Origin: Daphnia pulex
Taxonomy: Eukaryota > Arthropoda > Branchiopoda > Diplostraca > Daphniidae
DNA: 64,000 bases
Assembly (NCBI RefSeq): GCF_021134715.1
Contig: NC_060027.1
Coordinates: 2,046,001 to 2,110,000 of the forward strand
Reading direction: 5' to 3'
In this document: one piece after another, positions 19,438-30,679 of the stretch
How positions within the stretch are numbered: the stretch's first letter is position 1
How the letters are laid out: the number at the start of each line of letters is the position of its first letter
The notes under the pieces: model-generated
The model's database searches: none
Told to the model about the DNA's origin: nothing
Seen by the model: only the letters and a program-made list of their open reading frames with translations
Position numbers and translations under genes: made by a program

Positions 19438-19525
19438 AAGGAGTCGTAAGAAAAAAGAAGTGCCCGAACTGCAGTGCCCTATCTGTCACCAACTGCATTC
19501 CTCATCGTGTAACCGATTCGCAATT

Positions 19526-20283
19526 ATGGGTAAATATTCTTTTTCTATTTGTTAATATGCCTGTTAATATTGAATATTAATGTTTCAATTTATTTACTGT
19601 TTAGGCAACTATGGCGTCGAGCTCCTGTTGGGTGTTGTATCGTTGATGGCTGGGTTGACTGCTGGTGTAGCGATGTCTCCTTGGTATGGCGGAAACTGAA
19701 CCGCAACGCCGCCGCCTTCCTACACAACTAACGCAACAACCAGTTCCTGTGCCGATGTCTTCAAGTACTACACCACCAAAGCACCGGAGTTTTATAGCAC
19801 AACTTACGCTGCCCCGAGCCACTACACTGATGCCCTGAAGTATTACTCTCCCTGAGTTACTCCTCCATCTAGGCGACGGAGTACTACATGACTACGCATG
19901 CTGCCACATCCTACTACACCGAGGCTTCTAAGTATTACTCTGTTCTCAGCTACTTATTGCACCGATTTTCCTAAATGCTACTCTGTTCCCAGCTGCTACA
20001 CCGAGGCTCCCGCTGATTTCTCTACCAAGACGGTCGAATACTACACCGAAGCGGCAAAGTACTTCTCTGCTCCGATCTACACAACCACAACTGAGGCGAC
20101 CAAGTATTACGCAGTCCCGACTTGCTACACACAGGCCGCTCTTTCGTGCTACGTTGAACAGAAATACTACACTGATGCTCCAGTCTACTACACCACGACC
20201 TACGCTACACCTAGCTTCAACACCGCAGCCCCCAAGTACTACACCGAAGAAGCCGCCTATTACACAACTACGTACGCTGCCTA
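19526..20283 (+). pseudogene. Tyr-rich secreted protein gene, left unit 2 (truncated)
   Basis: Exon 1 is ATGG (19526-19529) followed by GTAAAT; exon 2 starts at 19605. The product begins MGNYGVELLLGVVSLMAG LTAGVAMSPWYGGN, a clear signal peptide, and then meets TGA at about 19699 where unit 1 reads on. Tyr-rich repeats (SKYYS, TEAPADFSTKTVEYYTEA, TTYATPSFNTAAPKYY) continue in other frames to 20283. As it stands it encodes only a 32-residue leader. The family looks cuticle-like or secreted-fibre-like: Tyr can be cross-linked, as in sclerotised matrices (inference). Confidence 0.6.
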
Positions 20284-21821
20284 GTTTACTACATCGACGA
20301 ATTTAAGTATTGCCCTGCTCCAAACTACCAAACTTAGGTTCATATGTATTGCAATTTTCATGATTATATCACCACTGCTCCGACCTACCTAAGTTCTGAA
20401 ATATTTATCTGTATTTGTGAAAGATTGCTGAAATACAAGATTGATTTTTAAATCACAAGTGCATGTTTCTATTTTCTCCTTAAATACCTTCTCCTGCTGA
20501 CAATTGCATGATGTGAGAAAATATTTCTGAGTGGTATATGTAAACTTACAAATAATTGATCTTGCCAAATACACTGATAGAAATTCAAACTCTTACATTT
20601 CAATAATATTTAAACTCCCTTTTTTATAAACTCTTGAAACAACCAATAATAATTTTCTCAAAAATTCAAAGTCCACACACCTATTTTTCTGCTAAGTCCA
20701 GACTTTTGTTTTTGAAAAAAAATTTAAAAAAATTCCCCTTATACGAGATTTTAAAAAATTTATTGCGAAAAAGATTGATACGAATATTTTGTTGCATACA
20801 AAATTTATTTTTATAACATTTCACATACATCATATACATTTTTCCTGTGGCCCCCAGGGGGGGGGGCCTGTCGCTTTCTCTACCGCGATAATAACATGAT
20901 GCAAGTTATATGCAAGTTATTATTTGTTTGGCGCAGAAAGCTTGTTTTATCTAGCAGTTCTCGACTGTTTCAAACCTGACATTGATCAGGTTGCCTCAGT
21001 CGTATACTGCATGATTGAATGAAAACTCAAAAGACAACAGATACAAATTTTTAAAGCAGCATCACGAAATATCACTGGCAGAGCAATTTCATATGGCATG
21101 GATGAAAACACAAACATTTTAAAATCAGGAACCTAGATGCAACAGCTCAGCTACAACAGCACAGCAACTTCTGGATTACACTGCAACTGCATGCTGCATA
21201 CTAAGGCTCAATCTGTCTTCGTCACACCTTTCACCATTTGGCTGCAACAAGGTAACCACCAGCGTTAAAGAAGTGTTTGTTATACCTGTTAAAGAAAAGA
21301 AAATTAGTTTCGAGAAACACAACTGTGTACATATGCATACTCATTATAACAAAAGAAAACAAAGAGTAACAGAAAACTACGCAGACTAACAGAATAACTT
21401 TGATATCTGATTCAAACTTTCTATAGAGGAAGAGCAAATCGGTCTACTCTCTAGTCATGTTAACTAAATCTGTAGTACTTTAGCAAGACATTTGATCAAA
21501 ATAATTACTTTTTTCTGTTGCATGAGATGAGACGTACGCCTAAGAAGAGGCAGCATGACACACGAGGCACGCCATTTCGGAAATGTACAGGTACTTCCAA
21601 GTCTGAGTTGAATTGGCAAATTAGTTTCAACGTCCAAAATCACCTGTAAATTTTCACATCAACATTTTACATTCAATAACAATAGAAAATTAACAATAAA
21701 TACCTTTTAATTTTCATCGTGAGGAGCGTGACAGCCAACAACCTACTTCAACTGCGTCTTGGAACAAAATGGCCACTAAGCATCCCTGAAGACACTCGCG
21801 CTACCGCTACCTGATGGATAT
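20284..21821. other. inner part of left arm, mostly noncoding
   Basis: Very AT-rich at 20600-20830, then a G10 run after CCCCCA at about 20852-20868 (a small self-complementary element). A 68-codon minus frame (21231-21437) has its exact mirror at 22829-23035 plus; it is hydrophobic and Phe-rich (VILLVCVVFCYSLFSFV) and might be an exon behind the AG at the frame's intron-like boundary. I cannot support it as a gene. Confidence 0.35.
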
Positions 21822-22444
21822 CATTCATTCATCATTGATTCATAGATAAAGACCACTGGTTGATGCTGTGCTATCCTTTTAGCCCTATCCCTACTGACCC
21901 CGAGTTCTTGGAGTGCTTGTAGTGCCTCTAGCGGACAAAGTACTGTACTGCACCGAGGCTACGAAGGGTTTTGCAGACGAAGATTGTTTTCCTTCTGTCT
22001 TGGTAAAATTCTTTGCTGGCGTTTAATAGTTTTAGGTAATTTTGCCTTAAAAATTTTTATTAAGAAGTCAAATTGTATTAAATTTTGACATTAGCTAATT
22101 GAAAAAGCAGAGAAATCAATTGAATCATTGCAATTGATTAGAAGTAAGCAGAGTGTAGAGATGAAAACGTACACTAGAGGGCAGGACAAGTAGTCCAAGA
22201 TTGGAGAAATCGGAGGAAGGGTAGCAAGAATATTGGCGACAGTTGGCCATGTTAATTCTCTTATGGAGAGCTTCAACCAGTGGTCTTTATCTGTGATTGA
22301 TTCATTAGTATTTTTCTGAATGTTAAACACGAGCAGTAGGTAACCATTAACTTTTGTTTATTGGATGAATATTGGAATATTTATTGACATATTTCCTTTA
22401 GATTCAACATGACTAACTGCTAACTAAATAAATGGATGAATGAT
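21822..22444. other. palindrome centre (spacer)
   Basis: About 620 bp between the near-identical arms. It is not symmetrical: a 30-bp inverted match survives (gataaagaccactggttga at about 21845-21865 against 22270-22290), but the right side carries roughly 120 bp extra next to the arm at 22310-22440. The asymmetry argues against a simple sequencing fold-back. Confidence 0.8.
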
Positions 22445-23981
22445 ATCCACCAGGTAGCGCGACTGCGCGAGTGTCTTCAGGGATTCTTAGCAGCCATTTT
22501 GTTCCAAGACGCAGTTGAAGTAGGTTGTTGGCTGTCACGCTCCTCACGATGAAAATTAAAAGGTATTTATTGTTAATTTTCTATTGTTATTGAATGTAAA
22601 ATGTTGATGTGAAAATTTACAGGTGATTTTGGACGTTGAAACTAATTTGCCAATTCAACTCAGACTTGGAAGTACCTGTACATTTCCGAAATGGCGTGCC
22701 TCGTGTGTCATGCTGCCTCTTCTTAGGCGTACGTCTCATCTCATGCAACAGAAAAAAGTAATTATTTTGATCAAATGTCTTGCTAAAGTACTACAGATTT
22801 AGTTAACATGACTAGAGAGTAGACCGATTTGCTCTTCCTCTATAGAAAGTTTGAATCAGATATCAAAGTTATTCTGTTAGTCTGCGTAGTTTTCTGTTAC
22901 TCTTTGTTTTCTTTTGTTATAATGAGTATGCATATGTACACAGTTGTGTTTCTCGAAACTAATTTTCTTTTCTTTAACAGGTATAACAAACACTTCTTTA
23001 ACGCTGGTGGTTACCTTGTTGCAGCCAAATGGTGAAAGGTGTGACGAAGACCGATTGAGCCTTAGTATGCAGCATGCAGTTGCAGTGTAATCCAGAAGTT
23101 GCTGTGCTGTTGTAGCTGAGCTGTTGCATCTAGGTTCCTGATTTTAAAATGTTTGTGTTTTCATCCATGCCATATGAAATTGCTCTGCCAGTGATATTTC
23201 GTGATGCTGCTTTAAAAATTTGTATCTGTTGTCTTTTGAGTTTTCATTCAATCATGCAGTATACGACTGAGGCAACCTGATCAATGTCAGGTTTGAAACA
23301 GTCGAGAACTGCTAGATAAAACAAGCTTTCTGCGCCAAACAAATAATAACTTGCATATAACTTGCATCATGTTATTATCGCGGTAGAGAAAGCGACAGGC
23401 CCCCCCCCCTGGGGGCCACAGGAAAAATGTATATGATGTATGTGAAATGTTATAAAAATAAATTTTGTATGCAACAAAATATTCGTATCAATCTTTTTCG
23501 CAATAAATTTTTTAAAATCTCGTATAAGGGGAATTTTTTTAAATTTTTTTTCAAAAACAAAAGTCTGGACTTAGCAGAAAAATAGGTGTGTGGACTTTGA
23601 ATTTTTGAGAAAATTATTATTGGTTGTTTCAAGAGTTTATAAAAAAGGGAGTTTAAATATTATTGAAATGTAAGAGTTTGAATTTCTATCAGTGTATTTG
23701 GCAAGATCAATTATTTGTAAGTTTACATATACCACTCAGAAATATTTTCTCACATCATGCAATTGTCAGCAGGAGAAGGTATTTAAGGAGAAAATAGAAA
23801 CATGCACTTGTGATTTAAAAATCAATCTTGTATTTCAGCAATCTTTCACAAATACAGATAAATATTTCAGAACTTAGGTAGGTCGGAGCAGTGGTGATAT
23901 AATCATGAAAATTGCAATACATATGAACCTAAGTTTGGTAGTTTGGAGCAGGGCAATACTTAAATTCGTCGATGTAGTAAA
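22445..23981. other. inner part of right arm, mostly noncoding
   Basis: Mirror of 20284-21821. Reading outward from the centre on plus there is ATGAAAATTAAAAG before a GT at about 22561, and an AG at about 22622 followed by an open stretch (VILDVETNLPIQLRLGS). The splice that would join them gives an early stop, so a protein is not supported. A noncoding transcript is possible. Confidence 0.3.
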
Positions 23982-23982
23982 C

Positions 23983-24740
23983 TAGGCAGCGTACGTAGTT
24001 GTGTAATAGGCGGCTTCTTCGGTGTAGTACTTGGGGGCTGCGGTGTTGAAGCTAGGTGTAGCGTAGGTCGTGGTGTAGTAGACTGGAGCATCAGTGTAGT
24101 ATTTCTGTTCAACGTAGCACGAAAGAGCGGCCTGTGTGTAGCAAGTCGGGACTGCGTAATACTTGGTCGCCTCAGTTGTGGTTGTGTAGATCGGGGCAGA
24201 GAAGTACTTTGCCGCTTCGGTGTAGTATTCGACCGTCTTGGTGGAGAAATCAGCGGGAGCCTCGGTGTAGCAGCTGGGAACAGAGTAGTATTTAGGAAAA
24301 TCGGTGCAATAAGTAGCTGAGAACAGAGTAATACTTAGAAGCCTCGGTGTAGTAGGATGTGGCAGCATGCGTAGTCATGTAGTACTCCGTCGCCTAGATG
24401 GAGTAGTAACTCAGGGAGAGTAATACTTCAGGGCATCAGTGTAGTGGCTCGGGGCAGCGTAAGTTGTGCTATAAAACTCCGGTGCTTTGGTGGTGTAGTA
24501 CTTGAAGACATCGACGCAGGAACTGGTTGTTGCGTTAGTTGTGTAGGAAGGCGGCGGCGTTGCGGTTCAGTTTCCGCCATACCAAGGAGACATCGCTACA
24601 CCAGCAGTCAACCCAGCCATCAACGATACAACACCCAACAGGAGCTCGACGCCATAGTTGCCTAAACAGTAAATAAATTGAAACATTAATATTAAATATT
24701 AACAGGCATATTAACAAATAGAAAAAGAATATTTACCCAT
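23983..24740 (-). pseudogene. Tyr-rich secreted protein gene, right unit 2 (truncated)
   Basis: Mirror of 19526-20283 with the same early TGA after the signal peptide and the same repeat region; it differs by a few substitutions only. The shared lesion means it arose before the arms were last made identical. Confidence 0.6.
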
Positions 24741-24828
24741 AATTGCGAATCGGTTACACGATGAGGAATGCAGTTGGTGACAGATAGGGCACTGCAGTTC
24801 GGGCACTTCTTTTTTCTTACGACTCCTT

Positions 24829-25392
24829 TTACGCACAGTAATACTCCGGGACGTAGGTGTAGTAGCTCGGGGCAGCGCAGGTTGTAGTGTAGTACTTGAG
24901 CGCTTCAGTGTTGTAGTAATGCGGGGCCTCGGTGGAGTAGGCAGGGGCAGCATGCATAGACGTGTAGAATTCCGACGCCTTAGTGATGTAGTACTTGGGA
25001 GCCTCGGTGTAGTAAACTAGGCAGCATACATTGTTGTAGGCGGCGTCTTCGGTGTAGTACTTGGAGGCTGCGGTGTAGCGTAGGCCGTGGTGTAGCGTAG
25101 GCCGTGGTGTAGTGAAGTGGAGCATCGGTGTAGTGAAGTGGAGCATCGGTGTAGTATTTCTGTTCAACGTAGTACGACAGAGCAGCTTCTGTGAAGTGAG
25201 TCGGGGCAGCGTAATACTTGGCCGCTTCAGTTGTGGTTGTGTAGATCGGGGCAGAGTAGTAATCAGCGGGAGTCTCGGTGTAGCAGCTGGGAACAGAGTA
25301 GTATTTAGGAAAATCGGTGCAATAAGTAGATGAGAACAGAGTAATACTTAGGAGCTTCGGTGTAGTAGGATGGGGCAGCATGCGTAGTCATG
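24829..25392 (-). pseudogene. Tyr-rich repeat tail of right unit 1, broken
   Basis: Mirror of 18874-19437. Same TAG, same frame changes and the same internal tandem blocks. Confidence 0.6.
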
Positions 25393-25784
25393 CTACGTCG
25401 CCTTGGTGGTGTAGTAACTCGGGGCAGAGTAAAACTTCATGGCGTCAGTGTAGTGGCTCGGGGCAGCGTAAGTTGTGCTATAAAACTCCGGTGCTTTAGT
25501 GGTGTAGTACTTGAAGACCTCGGTGCAGGAACTGGTCGTTGCGTAAGTTGCTTTTGGGTAGTAAGGCGGTGGCGTGGCGGTTTGGTATCCGCCATACCAA
25601 GAAGACATCGGTACACCAGTGGTCGACCCAGCCATTAATGATTCAACACACAACAGCAGCACGACGCCACAGTTTACTAGACAATTATAAATTTAAATAT
25701 AAATATTACATTATAACAAGCACACATAAACAAAAGAAGGATTGATATACCACACTCTTTGTAAAAGACAGAATATTTACCCAT
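25393..25784 (-). CDS. Tyr-rich secreted protein, right unit 1 (best preserved copy)
   Basis: Exon 1 is the four bases ATGG (25781-25784) followed by GTAAAT; exon 2 is 25393-25676. The product is 95 aa: MVNCGVVLLLCVESLMAG as leader, SSWYGGYQTATPPPYYPKA, then three to four Tyr-rich repeats of the form YYTTKAPEFYSTTYAAPSHYTDA. A TATA box lies about 90 bp upstream. Only this copy keeps start codon, leader and an uninterrupted repeat frame. It is likely a secreted extracellular matrix or cuticle protein; no known domain is present. Compared with the family pattern it is truncated at the C-terminus by the TAG discussed for the left copy. Confidence 0.65.
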
Positions 25785-25899
25785 AGATGCGAACTGACAG
25801 ACAGAGCTCTGCAGTTGTTGCCGTGTCGGAGATGCTCCCTCAACTGATTTACCTTCGCCTTTTCTCTCTCGTTTTATACGATTTTTTGATCACCCTCAC

Positions 25900-26365
25900 C
25901 TCTTAAGCCTTGTGGCTATTGCAGCTGCTTAAAAATGATGAAACACGTACCGTTCTCACCCAACCTCTACACCACTGATACGTTTTATGTAATGATCTCC
26001 GTGACCTTCGAATGTGAAGGAAAGGCGGACTGCCCTTTCCTTTTGCAGGATGAAGTTTCTGGGGATGGGTCTACAACAGCCAATATCAAAATGAAAATGG
26101 TTATGTAACACATCCCGTTCTCACCCTTCCTCTTTTTGACAAGTTTTACGTGCCTTTTCTTTTGCAGGTTGTCGTTGCTGGGGATGGGTCTACAACAACC
26201 AATATCAAAATGAATACCAAATGGTTATGTAACACATCCCGTTCTCACCCAACCTCTACACCACTGCATGAAACGTTTTACGTGCCTTTCCTTCTGCAGG
26301 TTTACGTTGCTGGGGATTGGAATGGGTCTACAACAACCAATGATATAAAAATTAATACCAAATGA
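25900..26365. repeat. three degenerate direct repeats flanking the palindrome (right)
   Basis: Units at about 25990-26110, 26110-26235 and 26240-26365. Shared elements: cccgttctcacccaacctctacaccactg, ttttacgtgcctttc, ttctgcaggttt-cgttgctgggga, tgggtctacaacaaccaat. They are the inverted counterpart of the left flank repeats but carry a block not prominent there. They may be duplicated promoter or 5' exon pieces. Confidence 0.55.
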
Positions 26366-27553
26366 TTATGGCTTTAAACTCACTTTATACCAATTGAAAT
26401 TAACAATGGCTCCCAAACTTTTCAGAAGGTTTTCTACCTAATTAAACTTCATCACTTGAATTATTACCACAGTAATAAAAAGAAACATTGGTTGAAATAA
26501 TTACCAATTTGCAAATATAAATTCCTTGGTTTTGGATGGTTTTGGAAGACAGCTTGCAAATTTGCAATATGGATTGGGCCATTTTATCTGTTGGTCACGA
26601 GCACTCTGCAAATCAGTCCCCACAAAAAGTTCAAAAGTTGCCTGAAAATATATAGTCAAGAATGCTAGATCATTAGCTAAATGTTATATTATCTATTTAT
26701 TAAATAGAGTTTAACCGTCGAAAGTTTAGCCAAGCCACCTTTAAGAATCAAGGCCAATAATATCGATGTGCAACAGGCACAATTTCTTTAAAAAATCACA
26801 TTCACTAATCTTGTAAAGATCTAGCCAAATTCTCTTAGCTAAAGCCTCTAATTAATTATTTAGCGTTCAACTAAAGATAATGCAAAGCAATACAAACCGG
26901 GACGAGCCATAGTACGGGTAACGCTGTAATACATAGCTTTATGATAAATTTTTTTATGTATAAAATGCAATTTGTGTTAAAATCTCGAATAAAGCACATC
27001 CGAGTTCGACCTGACAAATCACGAAATGAAACCTGAATGTCCATGATTAAAATTATCACGCCACTTCACAGCACACCTTCTTACCATTATTGGTGCTGTT
27101 TTTCTACCAATTGGTTAGCGACCGCGATGGACAGATTGGATGTTCCTCACCAAATCTGACCATCTGATCACCAGACAGTATTTTTAAAAAAGAAAAGAAA
27201 AATACCATATCACCTTCTTATTTTCCACCAGTTGACATCTATTTCTGCGACCCCATATTCTCATGGTTATTTTTTACCTGAAAACCATTAACGATTTAGT
27301 ACTTGGTATGGTATCAGTTGACCCGAATAAATTTCTCTTGGACCTTTTATTAGGGCTTCCCTGATAGATAATTTAAAAGCAGTCTACAATCAACACGAGC
27401 AAACAAGACAAAATATTTTGAGAGTAGCTGCAGAACTTAACCACAGGAGTTTGACTCACGTTTTTTTTTTCAGCTGTGATGTCCTCTGCTTCTTTTAAAA
27501 TTTCCGAATCCGTTAGCTTCATCTGACTGAAGAAGATTTAGACGCTCAGTTCT
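26366..27553. other. AT-rich intergenic region, nothing recognised
   Basis: No coding frame of note. Low-complexity A/T tracts and a T10 run at about 27461. Confidence 0.3.
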
Positions 27554-27826
27554 TCAAAGAGCACTTCCATTTTGGCAATGCTCGACGTCATACAGCGTAC
27601 CAGTGTGGAAAACTGTTCTACCATAACCAACAATGATATTAGCCATTCGACATTCAACTAAGTATGAATTTAGCGGTACCCACCCCGCTATTAACATCGC
27701 CGTTCTTTGCTTCTCCGTTCTTTTCTTCTTCTTGATCAAGAGGTTGCTGGTCTTGATTATCGCGTGCATGGTGGAGACGATCAACACACACAACACAGCT
27801 TCTGTCAAACCAAGAACACGAATCAT
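27554..27826 (-). CDS. possible small secreted protein
   Basis: Single open frame of 90 codons. Residues 1-22 (MIRVLGLTEAVLCVLIVSTM) look like a signal peptide, followed by a lysine-rich stretch (LLIKKKKRTEKQR) and a hydrophobic end. A TTTATAG element lies about 60 bp upstream on the minus strand. No relative recognised; a chance frame is quite possible. Confidence 0.3.
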   Translation of the reverse strand: MIRVLGLTEAVLCVLIVSTMHAIIKTSNLLIKKKKRTEKQRTAMLIAGWVPLNSYLVECRMANIIVGYGRTVFHTGTLYDVEHCQNGSAL

Positions 27827-30679
27827 TAGCAGTTGACAAGACGGGTAGCATTCAGAAATATCTACCTTGACGGCGCTATAAACTCTCGAGTCTGCTGATT
27901 CAAGAGAATCAGTTTTTGAGCAATAGTACTAACTAAGAGTTTGTACCGCACGGTCTGTTTAATAAGCAATGTTATATAAATATGCATGTTAATCAAGTTG
28001 TTACCTTTCATATTTAATTAATGAATAACAATTTATAAAATGAAAGTTTTATGGGTTTTTTTTTACTTGTTTTATTTATTAAACAAACCGTCCGGTACAA
28101 ACTGCAGCCAGTCAAGCAGGGGGAGACACTGCCCGACTGACTCTACCAGGGAGATTACCCGGCCGTGGTTAAGAGAAACCGGAAAAAGAGCGAAGAGAGC
28201 TGAGGAGCAGTTATTATGAGAGCAATGCATCATACTAGGCTTCCGGCTTAGACTCATGACCCTCCAACAGATTTCATCGAATCATGCGCCTTGCAAGTCC
28301 CCGTTCGACCAAACATCTCCCTTCCTCCTGGTTGTCGCAGCGAGTGAGTGACCACCGGCGGGCGTTGGTTAGTGGTTAGATAGGGAAAAGGGGCCACTGA
28401 AGAAGGGAGCCCAGATATGCACTTGAAATTTATCTACAGCTTCTACATAATTTATTGACGAGTCTTGAATTTCAGCAACTTCTCCTCAGAGTCAGTGTTA
28501 CCAATGGATCAAGTCTATGGAACGGCAGCAAACGATTCAACTGAAAAAAGAATAGAGACTTTAATTTAAAGTCAATAACTGAACGAAACATCAAGCATTA
28601 CCTAAACGGCGATACAGGTAGCAAGGGACGACATATCGAAAAAATGCAATCGATAAAATAAGACCGACAGCCATCAGGCAGCATGAACTATTTTACCCAA
28701 CCGTTCAACAAGCATATACTGCATGGACACCAACATAGACAAATGACACATTTAAGTGTGATGTTAAACTGCAAGTCTGCACAAACTCCATTTCAGAGCA
28801 TCTCTCAACTGGAAAGGGACTGCAAAACCACTGGACACCAAACAGCAACAACGTAAACAGCTCCAACTGACCATGAACTCCTACAAAGCAAAAGAACATT
28901 AATGAAGGAAACAGGGTGTCCCTAAACTATGGACTTGGACAGTCCAAAATGGACTACTAAAATATGGACTTTTTTCAAGAATTTTCCCATACGCTACACC
29001 GATATTATTCTTAACTGATAAAGTCTGATACAGCTAATACAGAAAGCCTAAAATAGTATTTTCATGTTAATTTCAAAGTTGCCTTACCTTTTTCCAAAGA
29101 TAGTTCACCAATCAAAAACGGCCATATTTGGTTGTAGTTTTCATGCCATGGAAATCTGAATTAAAACACCTGAATTAAACAAATAAAAATGGGAATTTAG
29201 CATTCAAACCTTTTTTCCCAAGAAACAAAGCTAAGTATTGATTAAGGACTCTTTGCAAAGCTAACATTAAATCGGAACAAATACAAATTCAAGGACATTT
29301 GAGTTCTAATGGAATGTATGTTCCATGATGTTCAAATATTATGACCTGCAATTTCCACAATACTATTTCCATTATGACTTTCAAACGAGAAACGACTTAT
29401 TTAAGTTTAAGCTTTTAAGGTCCTACCCAAAACAAAATAGCAAGCATGCCAAAATCACACTCCCTTAAAAAAATTAAAAAAGAACAGGAAAGTTTATCTT
29501 ACACAACAGCTTTCTAAACTATAAGTAATTTTATAAATGTAGATTTCTTACAAACCAACATCAACGTAATAAAGATTTTTTACAAGGACTTATTAGTTAT
29601 TACAGTGAATTTCACCAAACACACAACACAGCCATCTCTCACGCGTGACTGATAGCAGCCATGTTGGGAGTGCAGCATTGCCAACGAGCTAAAAGTTGAT
29701 TCCTGGGATTAATTAGCATTTGTTTTTTTATTATTTCTTATTTTTTTATTAATTATTTTGTTTATTATTAATTATCACCATACCAAAACTCATTCAAAAC
29801 TTTCAAGATAAAATCCATCAAAACTTCCACGATAAAATCCAGCTAGCGAGTAAAACCATGGGCATGGATAGAAATGGTTTTTTTTTTACTCGCGCAATAT
29901 TTCCGCACTATGCCGTGCGATTAAAGGAGATTCTGAAGTTGGTATTCCGTTATTTTTATCTTTCTGTCTCTAACCGCATTGTACTTTAGTGACGATCTTG
30001 TTGTATGCAAATTTCAGCGCCACCTCTTGAGTTTCCACCAAACGAATCATCGCACAAGCGAGGACATGATTTTTAGGCTTCGAAACACGTGTGCTGAAAC
30101 GACATCTTACGGTAGAAATTCGAATTTTTTTAAGCCTACGTAGAGGAAATAAAATACACGAAAGGCGTTCCATATGTTTGGGAAGGAACCAATTACGGTG
30201 AAACGTGTTCACCTCCAAGGGTCTCAGGACTCAAAATAAAGAGGGAAAACCCCACATGATACATGCTAGTTATTTTTTGTGACACAAGCAGAAGGTAATG
30301 GGTTTTAGGCTAAGATGACCTTGGATATTTTTACACTCCGGTATTGCGAAAAATCATACGCTCTTCCACTTGTTTTTTAACCTAAAAGGAACAAGAAATT
30401 ATTTGGCTGGTTTGAGACTATCAACATAAAAAATTATAATATTGTCGCTTGTGGAGTCACGCTATAAATTCCAGTCTGTGACCCCATTCGCATTTCAATC
30501 CAGTACAATAATTCTTTAAACAGTACTATGAATATAGTCCAATAAAAAGAAGTAATGTAAATGTTTATTTATTTTATTAAAACATAACCATTTCTCCATG
30601 TGTTTGGCGAATAAATAAATGTTTGAGCGCGTCTTTTGTTTTATAAGGTAATTCAAATATCTACCACAAGATTATCATT
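27827..30679. other. long region without recognised genes
   Basis: 28080-28400 is GC-richer than its surroundings. 28480-28900 is rich in short purine/CAAC words and contains tggacaccaa twice, like exons of a noncoding RNA. 28930-29650 is AT-rich. A minus frame at 29970-30218 is basic and unrecognised. Confidence 0.25.

Larger units (their letters stand above)
18235..21821. repeat. palindrome, left arm
   Basis: Left arm of a large inverted repeat. For 18518-21820 every landmark has its mirror at 44266 minus its position, over more than 3 kb, so there are almost no net indels; only a handful of substitutions were noticed. The outer part 18235-18517 is also inverted-homologous but visibly diverged (roughly 90%) with small indels, including a 5-nt one at about 18517. 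Contains two Tyr-rich gene units and about 1.5 kb without clear genes. Confidence 0.95.
22445..26030. repeat. palindrome, right arm
   Basis: Mirror of the left arm about position 22133. 22446-25748 is the near-identical part; 25749-26030 is the diverged outer part. Genes here run on the minus strand, so genes of both arms point at the centre. Differences from the left arm that I noticed include Cys/Tyr in FPKCYSVPS versus FPKYYSVPS, GTG/DAG near 24515, and one T/C at the GATTTCTCC site. Confidence 0.95.

Noticed and set aside
22091-22330. 79-codon minus frame in the palindrome centre
   Set aside because: Low-complexity, no start context and no mirror frame on the other side.
18235-26030. Palindrome as a simple sequencing fold-back artefact
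   Set aside because: The asymmetrical centre, scattered substitutions and diverged outer arms argue against it, although only spanning reads can prove it.
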